Positions 39,478 through 48,100 of a DNA stretch of 64,000 bases are shown here, piece by piece (the stretch's first letter is position 1; each line of letters begins with the position of its first letter). Source of the stretch: Caldifarciminota bacterium (GTDB taxonomy: Bacteria; Hydrothermota; Tepidihabitantia; Tepidihabitantales; Tepidihabitantaceae). Made by a program: the position numbers and the translations under genes. Below the pieces are notes generated by a model. It was given only the letters and a program-made list of their open reading frames with translations, searched no databases and was not told the origin of the DNA. The DNA is taken from the NCBI GenBank assembly GCA_026418295.1, contig JAOABP010000007.1, forward strand, positions 1-64,000. The letters are read 5' to 3'.

Positions 39478-41418
39478 TTACTTCACAATGACAAATTCCA
39501 CCCGACGGTTGAGCTGGCGACCTTCTTCGGTGTCGTTCGAGGCAATCGGCCGTGATTCTCCAAACCCCTTGGCACTGAGCCGTTTCGGATCAATACCGCC
39601 ATACTGGACAAGGAAATTCATGACCGCATATGCGCGCTTTTCTGACAGGATGCGGTTGGACTCTTCAGACCCGATACTGCAGGTGTGCCCGTGGATTTCG
39701 ACTACGATATCCGGATTGTCCTTCATAATCTGAGCCGCTTCCATCAATGCTGGATAGGATTCCGGACGCAGGGTTGCCTTACCGAGTTCAAAATAGACAC
39801 CTTTGAGCCTCAATACCATCCCCTTGGACACCAGCTCAAAGGTTCGTTCCGTTGTTTCTCCCTTGGTGATGTTGAAACCGACAGTCTGGACAACATATCC
39901 CGGCGCATCGACTTTGATTTCATAGCTGCCGACCGGGAGTTCAGCCTGACATTCACCTGTTGTGCTGTCGGTGGTCAGGGACGGTTTTTCTCCCTGAGTA
40001 AAGCTGATTGTTGCCTGCAGGGGCTTTCCAGTCTGCTTGTCAACCACCTTTGCCTTGAATGTCCCCTTCATTTCGAGTGAAGCCAGTCCGATGTTGAGCT
40101 TGGTAATACTGCCGTCCTCAACTTCCACTGCCCGCTCCTCGGGGAAGTATCCATCCTTTTCAATACGGACTGCAACCAGTCCGGCTGGAACATTATCTGC
40201 CCGGAAGAAGCCGGTGAGTGGATTCGAGCTGACAGCCGGAATGCTGGTGGCAACAAACGAGATTTTGGCTTCCAGTGGCTTACCGTTATAGGTGTCGTAG
40301 ACCCTGCCGGAAACCGTGCCGTAGGGGACAAGCGGTTTCAGCTTGAAGGTATGGGATGCATAGCCTTTATCCGGGATGACAAGCGGCACTGCTTCCGGAA
40401 TGTATCCTTCTGCGGATGCCTCGACAATTACTACCCCGGCGGGCAGTTTTTCCAAGTAGAAAGTACCGTTTTCCGGATCGGTCTTGAGGTGCGGGAGACG
40501 CTTGCGGATAAAGCGGATTTTAGCTGCCAGGGGTAACCCGGTACGGGCATCTTCCACCTTGCCGACAAGTCTGCCCCAGGGTTTTTCTGGGGGTTTGGGA
40601 AATGGCGATACGAAATTAATTCCGAAGATTGCCTGATACTCCGGCATTGTTACGTCGGTTAATCCGAACTCGACACCACCGGTAAGATGCAATACACTCA
40701 TTTTAATCCGGAACCCAGGGGTAATTCTTGCCTTTGGGGTGTAGTTTTTTCCCAACAATGCCGCCAATCCGGCATCAGCATCAGTTTCAGAGCTGGCTTC
40801 CACAAACAGGTCTACGGAGTTGGATGCGAATTCAATACCGGCACCGGCAAACTGTTTTGCAGGGTCGGACAGTGTCCGGCCGTAGTTCAACATCAGCGTA
40901 GGCAGAGTTTTGTACAGATCCCAGAAGCGGAATGCCACGATTGCCCGCCAGTTGTTTTTCTCCATAAACAGCTGATCCAGAAAACCATCTGATTCTTTGT
41001 ATGCATAATTGGTACGGGGGAAAACAAGTTGACCCGCACCGGCGAATTTAACTACGGGCAGAAATGGAATAGACAGTTTTGCTCCAAGAACTTCTCCCTG
41101 CCAGTCATAAAACAGAGTATAGGGATTGGTGCGGAAGTCGAGGATGCCGACCAGTGAGCCAAAGAATTCACAAAACGGGTACGGAGCATAATTCATTTCC
41201 ATTCCAAACAGTGGTCCACGATACATTGTGACTTTGTCTCCGAGATTGGCGCGATTTAACATCCAGCGGTTGGCAAACACCAGAGCGCCGTCTTCTTCGA
41301 CTCTGGCATCCTGAATCCGGAACAGTCCCCTGCCGCCTCCCAGCGCAGGATCCGCAAAGCTGAGTCCGGTCAAGATCCAGACGATGCCGAGTGCGATGAA
41401 TACGTTTTTACTATTCAT
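39478..41418 (-). CDS. Outer-membrane OmpA-family protein with three carboxypeptidase-regulatory-like repeats
   Basis: The 646-residue protein has a signal peptide (about 1-22) and a region of about 250 residues with beta-barrel-like strands. Three repeated beta-sandwich domains follow (about 283-370, 375-460, 465-535), each with a G-x-V-x-D-x-x-T/N-G-x-P-L-x-A-x-I pattern. The C-terminal OmpA domain (about 540-646) contains FELGKATLRPES, IVVEIHGHTCSIGSEESNRILSEKRAYAVMNFLV and LSAKGFGESRPIASNDTEEGRQLNRRVEF, which bind peptidoglycan. It tethers the outer membrane to the wall. A GGAGGT lies 8 nt before the ATG. Confidence 0.9.
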   Translation of the reverse strand: MNSKNVFIALGIVWILTGLSFADPALGGGRGLFRIQDARVEEDGALVFANRWMLNRANLGDKVTMYRGPLFGMEMNYAPYPFCEFFGSLVGILDFRTNPYTLFYDWQGEVLGAKLSIPFLPVVKFAGAGQLVFPRTNYAYKESDGFLDQLFMEKNNWRAIVAFRFWDLYKTLPTLMLNYGRTLSDPAKQFAGAGIEFASNSVDLFVEASSETDADAGLAALLGKNYTPKARITPGFRIKMSVLHLTGGVEFGLTDVTMPEYQAIFGINFVSPFPKPPEKPWGRLVGKVEDARTGLPLAAKIRFIRKRLPHLKTDPENGTFYLEKLPAGVVIVEASAEGYIPEAVPLVIPDKGYASHTFKLKPLVPYGTVSGRVYDTYNGKPLEAKISFVATSIPAVSSNPLTGFFRADNVPAGLVAVRIEKDGYFPEERAVEVEDGSITKLNIGLASLEMKGTFKAKVVDKQTGKPLQATISFTQGEKPSLTTDSTTGECQAELPVGSYEIKVDAPGYVVQTVGFNITKGETTERTFELVSKGMVLRLKGVYFELGKATLRPESYPALMEAAQIMKDNPDIVVEIHGHTCSIGSEESNRILSEKRAYAVMNFLVQYGGIDPKRLSAKGFGESRPIASNDTEEGRQLNRRVEFVIVK

Positions 41419-41493
41419 AAAAATACCTCCTCGGTTGTATTACTTGCCAAAATTGAAAAGGGATACCCCCCTTTTTTAGCAATCATATACTTC

Positions 41494-41522
41494 ATAATAT
41501 AAATTTTATACCGGGTTGTCAA
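41494..41522 (-). promoter_or_regulatory. Promoter of the OmpA-like gene
   Basis: On the minus strand, TTGACA (41522-41517), 17 bp and TATTAT (41499-41494) predict a start near 41487 and a 69-nt leader ending in a strong Shine-Dalgarno. Confidence 0.75.
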
Positions 41523-41542
41523 CTGAAAAATTGTGGCGGTTT

Positions 41543-42511
41543 TTACTCCTGAATGTGAAATTCAATGATATCCCGGTCCTGCAAACACTGGGTCCGCTCT
41601 ACCCGTTGACCGGTGAAGGCATGGTTCCGCCAGAGTCGGGCATAGGCAAGTTTGCGGGCGAAATCCTTGTGCAGATGATAGGCGGCGTCAATAACCGTAG
41701 CACCGGTTTTCAGAATTACCGGTTCGTTCATATCTGGCGGTTTGCCCGGTTTTTTCGTATAGACACGAATAATATCAAGTACGGCGAATGCCCGGCGCCG
41801 GAATTCCTCAATCCCCTGTCCGGTATTTACTGATACTAAAAGAATATCTACGTCACCCATCAGTTCCCGGAGAATGGTGAGGCGATCCTGGGCTTCCGGG
41901 TCGTCAGCCTTGGTGCCGAGACGGAGCAGAGGTTTGATTGTGGTGCCGGGTTCGGGCGTAAATGCAATCCGGTGGCGGGCGAGCAATTCTCGGATCTGCT
42001 CTGTTGTTTCCAGAACCGAATCGTCTCCCAGATCAAGCAGCCAGCAAACAGCATCCGCAGTGCGCAGGATGTGAAACAGCCATGCGGGCGAATCTGGGGT
42101 AAGAGGAGGAGTATCAATCAGTTGGATCTGTATGTCTTCGTAGGGCATCATTCCGGCGAGTGGGCGGGTGGTGGTGAATGGGTAAGGTGCGACTTCAGTG
42201 TTCAGTCCGGTCAGTGCGTGAACCAGTGCCGATTTGCCACAGTTAGGGGCCCCGAAAACTGCGATCTGTCCTGCACCCTGTTTTTCGACTGAGTACCAGT
42301 CGACGCGTTTGCCACTGCCCCGATCTTCGGACAGTTCGCGCCGGATGCGGGCAATTCTGGACTTAATGTCCGCCTGCATCTTTTCTGTGCCCTTGTGCTT
42401 GGGGATAGTGGCGAGCATTTCTTCCAGGCAGATGAGTTTTTCCTCCGGAGTTTTTGCCTGCCGGAATTTTTCCTCTGCCTGTTTATATTCTGGAGTCAGG
42501 TTCGCCGGCAT
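41543..42511 (-). CDS. DRG/Obg-like GTPase with TGS domain
   Basis: The 322-residue protein has an N-terminal helical region (about 1-75) and a G domain with P-loop GAPNCGKSA (87-95), a TTT switch I, G3 DTPP (133-136, where the usual form is DTAG/DTPG) and G4 TKAD. A C-terminal TGS domain (about 255-322, GATVIDAAYHLHKDFARKLAYARLW ... QDRDIIEFHI) completes the plan of the developmentally regulated GTP-binding (DRG) family. DRG proteins are best known in archaea and eukaryotes and associate with ribosomes. The Gly-to-Pro change in G3 is notable. Confidence 0.85.
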   Translation of the reverse strand: MPANLTPEYKQAEEKFRQAKTPEEKLICLEEMLATIPKHKGTEKMQADIKSRIARIRRELSEDRGSGKRVDWYSVEKQGAGQIAVFGAPNCGKSALVHALTGLNTEVAPYPFTTTRPLAGMMPYEDIQIQLIDTPPLTPDSPAWLFHILRTADAVCWLLDLGDDSVLETTEQIRELLARHRIAFTPEPGTTIKPLLRLGTKADDPEAQDRLTILRELMGDVDILLVSVNTGQGIEEFRRRAFAVLDIIRVYTKKPGKPPDMNEPVILKTGATVIDAAYHLHKDFARKLAYARLWRNHAFTGQRVERTQCLQDRDIIEFHIQE

Positions 42512-42579
42512 AATATCGCTAAATTCGGTTCAGCACCTCCCTGGGGAGGACTGAGCCGGTTAAACGGCACGCTCAGAAT

Positions 42580-43851
42580 TTAGAGAGTCTTTGTTTCATC
42601 AACATCCATAAATACAAGTCCCGAGATCAGTTTAGGATAAAAATCGGTTGACTTCTGGGGCATACGCTCCATTTTCTTCGCCAGTGCCTGGACCTGTTCG
42701 GGCCGGGTGGGGTTAAGAAACAGAGCAACCTGATATTCGCCGGAATTAACGCGGGCGATGGCATCATTCCAGTAACGCTCATAGCTAACCCGGCCTTCGA
42801 TTGATTCCGGGGTGATTCCGAATACCCGGTCGATCACCAGCGCGTGCAGCAGGGCAACATCAAGCTGGCGGTACTCAGGGCTTTTTTCTTTGAGGGCATC
42901 CAGAGCAATATCAGTAGATTTGAGTAGCAGTAGAAAACTTTTGCCCGGTCCGAGATACAGGATAAAGGCATGCTGGTTCCGATTGTGTTCCAGCTCTGTT
43001 TTTGCCTGCGGGTCATTGACCGGCTTTACGATAAATATTTCTCCGAGGCGCTGGAGCAGCTCTTCCTGCCGGATTTGAACGCCTTTGATCAGTCGGTGTG
43101 TGGGCAGAATTACCAAACCCGGGTCGGTAATTTTGAAAAAGGCGGCGGTTTTGAATCTGAGAGCAGCGTTGTCCGGAAGAGGAATTTTCCGTTCCATTTC
43201 CTGCCGGTAATTGAGTGCGGTTTCGTAGCGGTGATGGCCATCAGCAATCAATAGTACTCTGTTCTGCAGTGCCTGATGCAGGGCACGGACCCGGGATGGT
43301 TCGTCAATCCGCCATACCCGGTGTATTACATGGTATTCGTCAACCGCTTCCATCAAGGGTGGTCCTTCAGTTTGCAGCAGTCGCTCGATCTCTCCCGATT
43401 CATCCGGATAGAGCAGGAAGATCTGCTCGTAGTCCTTTTTAGTGGCGCGCAGGAGGTTAAGCCGGTCAGCCTTGGGACCGGAATGGGTAAACTCGTGGGG
43501 CAGGACCGTGCCTTTTTCAAATTCTTCTACTCTGATTGCACCGATGAAGCCACGGCGGCGCATGATCTGATTGTCCAGCTGAAACTCTTCCTCCAGTACA
43601 TAAAATGCAGGTGCAGGATCTTCAATCAGAATCTGCTGCTGGAGCCATTCACAGCAGGTGCGGGCAGAGCTGTTGTAGGGGTCAGAATCTTTAGGGAGGA
43701 TCAGTCGGACAAAATTGTAGGGGTGCCGGGAATGATACTCCTCCTGCATCGCAGGACTAATTTTGTCATAGGGCTGGGTAATTACAGCACTTAAATCGGC
43801 AATCTTTTCCAGGTTATAATGGATCGCCGGAAAGGGTCGTACATCAGCCAT
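42580..43851 (-). CDS. DUF1015-family protein
   Basis: The 423-residue protein begins VRPFPAIHYN ... LSAVITQPYDKISPAMQEEYHSRHPYNFVRLILPKD, the DUF1015 signature. It contains LIADGHHRYETALNYRQEM in the middle and ends in FLNPTRPEQVQALAKKMERMPQKSTDFYPKLISGLVF. Biochemical function is not established. Genes of this family often sit beside serA, as here (the serA stop is directly before this start), suggesting a role tied to serine or phosphoserine metabolism. AAAGGAG lies 8 nt before the ATG, inside the end of serA. Confidence 0.85.
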   Translation of the reverse strand: MADVRPFPAIHYNLEKIADLSAVITQPYDKISPAMQEEYHSRHPYNFVRLILPKDSDPYNSSARTCCEWLQQQILIEDPAPAFYVLEEEFQLDNQIMRRRGFIGAIRVEEFEKGTVLPHEFTHSGPKADRLNLLRATKKDYEQIFLLYPDESGEIERLLQTEGPPLMEAVDEYHVIHRVWRIDEPSRVRALHQALQNRVLLIADGHHRYETALNYRQEMERKIPLPDNAALRFKTAAFFKITDPGLVILPTHRLIKGVQIRQEELLQRLGEIFIVKPVNDPQAKTELEHNRNQHAFILYLGPGKSFLLLLKSTDIALDALKEKSPEYRQLDVALLHALVIDRVFGITPESIEGRVSYERYWNDAIARVNSGEYQVALFLNPTRPEQVQALAKKMERMPQKSTDFYPKLISGLVFMDVDETKTL

Positions 43852-44757
43852 TTATATTGCTCCTTTCAGTGCATCCCGGACCTTTTCAGCAATCTGAATT
43901 CCTGCCCGACGCTGACCTTCTTTGGTCTGGGCGCCGATGTGGGGAGTGCCGATTACCTGTGGCAGTGAGAACAGCCGGAAATCTTTTAGTGGTTCCTCTT
44001 CAAATACATCAAGCGCCGCTGCCGCCACCTGACCGCTTTGAATCGCCTCAAATAAAGCAGCTTCATCTATGACCCCACCGCGGGCGCAGTTGATGATGAT
44101 GACCCCCTTCTTCATTTTTGCGAATGCCTCTTTATTCAGAAGGTGGTAGGTTTCCGGTGTTTTCGGGATGTGCAGGGAGATGAAATCCGATTTTGCGAGC
44201 AGTTGATCAAGAGAACAGGGTTCACCGTATTGCGGCTGGATGCCGGGCAGGTCGTTGACGAGCACCTTCATTCCCAGTGCCAGCGCCCGTTTTGCCAGTT
44301 CGGTTCCAATTCTGCCAGAACCGATGATTCCCAGTGTTTTGCCGAAGAGTTCGATCCCCTTGAATGCCTTTTTTTCCCACTTGCCGCTGCGCAGGGAAGC
44401 GGTTGCCTGCGGGATGGAGCGGGCACAGGCAAACATCAGGCCCAGTGCCAGTTCGGCAACAGAAATTGAGGTCGCCTCCGGAGTATTGACCACCTTGATG
44501 CCCCTTGCTTCGGCCGCCTTGCGGTCAACATTGTCGAGTCCGACTCCGGCCCGGCCGATTACCTTGAGATTTTTACCGGCATTGATCACTTCCGCCGTGA
44601 CTTTCGTTGCACTGCGGACAATGATCGCATCATAGTCCGGAATGATCTTCAACAGTTCTTCCGGGGTGATGCCCGGTTTTTCATCTACGGAAAAACCGGC
44701 ATCGGTAAGGATTTTTACACCTTCAGGGTCAATCGGGTCTGTGATAATGATCTTCAT
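43852..44757 (-). CDS. serA: D-3-phosphoglycerate dehydrogenase-like 2-hydroxyacid dehydrogenase
   Basis: The 301-residue protein has the D-isomer 2-hydroxyacid dehydrogenase fold. The NAD-binding motif is GKTLGIIGSGRIGTELAKRALALGM, catalytic Arg is in NCARGGVIDE, Glu in DVFEEEP and His in GTPHIGAQT. The N-terminal IIVRSATKVTAEVI and GRAGVGLDNVD are typical of SerA. It oxidises 3-phosphoglycerate to start serine synthesis. It lacks the C-terminal ACT/ASB domains of long SerA forms, so serine feedback through ACT is not expected. AAGGAG is 6 nt before the ATG, and it is co-transcribed with DUF1015. Confidence 0.88.
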   Translation of the reverse strand: MKIIITDPIDPEGVKILTDAGFSVDEKPGITPEELLKIIPDYDAIIVRSATKVTAEVINAGKNLKVIGRAGVGLDNVDRKAAEARGIKVVNTPEATSISVAELALGLMFACARSIPQATASLRSGKWEKKAFKGIELFGKTLGIIGSGRIGTELAKRALALGMKVLVNDLPGIQPQYGEPCSLDQLLAKSDFISLHIPKTPETYHLLNKEAFAKMKKGVIIINCARGGVIDEAALFEAIQSGQVAAAALDVFEEEPLKDFRLFSLPQVIGTPHIGAQTKEGQRRAGIQIAEKVRDALKGAI

Positions 44758-44806
44758 TGTCTACTCCTTCTGTTTTGGATACTCAATCAAGCGTGAGTTA
44801 TGGTAT

Positions 44807-44834
44807 ATGATAACCGAGGGTTTGGTTTAGTCAA
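44807..44834 (-). promoter_or_regulatory. Promoter of serA-DUF1015
   Basis: On the minus strand, TTGACT (44834-44829), 16 bp and TATCAT (44812-44807) predict a start near 44800 and a leader of about 42 nt. Confidence 0.55.
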
Positions 44835-44892
44835 CAGTGACGGGGGTGTACTGGTCCCTGTCTTTAAATTGCGTTTTTTCCGTTAATTCTGA

Positions 44893-44920
44893 TTGACAGA
44901 ATGCCAGTTTTTGCTATAAT
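44893..44920 (+). promoter_or_regulatory. Promoter of the C25 protease gene
   Basis: TTGACA (44893-44898), a 16-bp spacer and perfect TATAAT (44915-44920) predict a start near 44927, giving a 176-nt leader. Confidence 0.75.
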
Positions 44921-44926
44921 TTCATT

Positions 44927-45102
44927 AGCCAGCAATGGCGGAGTAAAGAGGCGCGGCGTATAAATCATGTGCAGGCTCGGCACATCATTATCTCTGACCG
45001 CCTTTATCAAGGGCGGTCGCAAAACCCGGTTATTATCTTCCAAGTTCAATTCAGTTCAACATTGGCGGTTAAATAATTCTGCAACCGCCAGAAGGAGGTA
45101 TA
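44927..45102 (+). promoter_or_regulatory. Long structured 5' leader of the C25 protease mRNA
   Basis: Two strong hairpins are visible. GACCGCC/GGCGGTC (44997-45019) has a 9-nt loop, and TGGCGGTT/AACCGCCA (about 45063-45090) ends directly before the AAGGAGG Shine-Dalgarno. The second stem shares GGCGG/CCGCC with the first, so the two could exchange partners. No open reading frame of note lies inside. A role in mRNA stability or translational control of this very large protein is likely; no known riboswitch is recognised. Confidence 0.45.
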
Positions 45103-48100
45103 ATGAGGCGTAATGTATTTGTGATAATATTATTCGGACTTTCAGCCGGTTATTTGTTTGGCGCCGGCTGGTCCGCCAGTTTTCAGTTCCGTCCCAATTC
45201 ATTTAGTGTGCAGACATTGGAACGGGATGGTCAGACTTTCACCATCATCAATCCTGAGCGAAACGCAGTGCCGGAGCATTCCAATCTGCAAATTGACTAT
45301 GTGCGGGAAACCGGTAAACCGATATTACCCTGCTGGAGTTTTATCCTTTTAATTCCGCAGGGAATGAAGGTGGGACAAGTACGGGTGACTGAGGATGGTG
45401 TAACCTCAATTAAGGCAGAATATCCCCCCTATCCCGCTCAGCCTCCAGTGCCGGTGTCTGCATCCGAACTCCCCCCCCTTGTTTTTCCTGAGCGCGAAAT
45501 TTACCAGGGAACTCAGCCCTGGCCTGGGGAGCGCTACTGGATAAGCCCGGTGGGCATCAAATCCGGGTTCCGGCTGGTTAATATCGTGATCTATCCGGTG
45601 CGGTATGATCCGGTTAACGGCAGTTATCTCATCAGTCAGAACTTGAGGGTGGAAATTGAATATGAACCGGACCCAACAGCAGAATTTGCCAGTCTGACCG
45701 GAAAGCAGCTCAAGTTGTTCAGTGCTGCAGTAAAGTCTATAGTCATCAACCCCGAGGATGTGAGCCGGTATGCACCACAGGAAAGATCTGCTGACTTTGG
45801 CACTTATGATTATGTCATTATTACCAATTCTACGCTTGAGCCCTATTTTCAGCCACTTCTAAACTGGCGCAGACGTCTCGGTTATTCCGGGATTATCCGG
45901 ACAACCAGCTGGATTAATTCCAATTATTCAGGTCGGGATCTGCCCGAGAAGATCCGGAACTTCATCCGTGATTATTTTAACAATTACGGCACGATGTGGG
46001 TGCTTTTAGGCGGCGATACCGCAGTCGTGCCAGCCCGGCGGGCACGGGCTACCTGTGCCGGAGAAATCGGAAACATTCCCTGCGACCTTTACTATGTGGA
46101 CCTGCAGTACTCCTGGGATTCGAACAATGACAACATCTTTGGTCAGTATGGGGTTGACACTACTGATTTATATTATGATCTCTATGTCGGCCGGGCAAGT
46201 GTTGATGACACCAATCAGGTCAAGACCTTTGTCAACAAGGTAATTACGCATGAGTCAAATCCGCCGACCGACTATCTGCGCCGGATACTTCTGGTGAGCG
46301 GTTATCTCTGGAGTGGTTATGATGAGACCCAGTCAAATGACTCGATTGCCAACATTACACCTTCCGGCTGGTCCGATGTTTATATTGAAAATCCGGGTAA
46401 TACCACTATGGTGCGGGATTCGCTGAACCACGGGTTTCAGTTCTGCCATATGGTCGGCCATGGAAATGATTACGGCATTTATCACAACTCCACCGCCTAT
46501 TACAGCACTTCGGTGATCTCCGGTCATAACAATGGTTCACGGGTCGGACTGATCAACTCGATCGCCTGCTATCCAGGGAACTTCGAATACAATGATTGTC
46601 TTGCTGAGGCTTCCCACAACTGCGCAACTGGTGGTGCCCTTTCGGTGATCATGAACTCGCGCTATGGCTGGGGCACGCCGCCGGTGCTCGGTCCTTCAGA
46701 GCAGCTGGATATCCGGTTTTATGACTATTTCTTCAATCATGATACGATGCCGATTGCTTTGACCCATGCTGAGTCCAAGGAGGTTTACCGCGGCTGGGCC
46801 AATGGCGGGGATGGTGCGTGGCGCTGGTGCTATTTTGAACTCAATTACTTCGGTGACCCGCTGCAGCTGATGTATGAAAATGTCCCGGCCCAGCTGAACG
46901 CAAGTTTCTCCAACCCGATTAATATCGGCATTCAGAATTTCACTGTTACAGTAACATCAGGATCTAATCCGGTATCGCAGGCACTGGTCTGTGTCTGGAA
47001 AGGCAGCGAGGTTTATGAACGTAACTATACGAATGCCTCCGGACAGGTTACATTTACCATCAATCCGACTACGTCTGGTTATATGTATGTCACCGCTTCT
47101 AAGCCCAACTATCTGCCCGACCTGGATTCCTGCCAGGTGGTTGCGTCCCGGCTTGATGTCGGCGTGAGCCGGATCATTACCCCATCGGGCACGGTTGATT
47201 ACGGCACAACGCTCAATCCTACTGCGGTGATCAGGAATTATCTTGCGGTGCCGGTTGCCAATGTGCCGATCCGGTTTACAATTGCTGGCGGGTATACCGC
47301 CAATGAGATTATCAGTCAGATTGGAGGCAATGACTCAGCGATAGTTCAGTTCACTCAATGGACCGCTGCACCTGCGGGCAATCTGGTGGTCAAATGTTCA
47401 ACCATGCTTGCCGGAGATACCTTCCCGAACAACGATTATCTGACCGGTTCGGTGTTTGTCCGCTACCGGGATGCGGGTGCAGTATCAATAACAATTCCGG
47501 CTACGGTGGATTCCGGTACGGTTGTCTATCCGGTCGCAACGGTCCGCAATTATGGAAATACGAATGAGACCTTTAATGTCCGGCTGGTGATTGCAGGCAC
47601 GAGCTACAATCAGACCCGGATGAAGACACTGGCTTCGGGTGCGATTGATACCGTAAATTTTCCGGCCTGGACTGCGCTGGAACGCGGGGGGCATACGGTC
47701 CGGTGTTCAACTCAGCTCAGTGGTGATAATAACCCTGGAAACGACCTGATAACCGCCAATACATTTGTCCGGGTGCGGGATGTGGGCTGCACTCAGATTA
47801 TTTCTCCGGTTGGCAATATCGATTCGGTGCCAACAATCCCCGTGCGGGCGAAGGTCAGAAACTTCGGCAATACGAGCGAGAGCTTTACGCTCAAATTCCG
47901 GATCAACGGTCCGGTGAACTGGAGCGATCAGGCATCGGTTAACAATCTGGCACCGGGAGATTCGGTGGTGGTTAATTTCAATGACTGGGCCTGTGGACCC
48001 CGTGGTTCCTATGCTACTGTTTGTTCTACGGAGTTCAGTGGTGATATGCGGCCGGGTAATGACCGCACGACTGGCAGTTTCAGTATCAACATTCATGATC

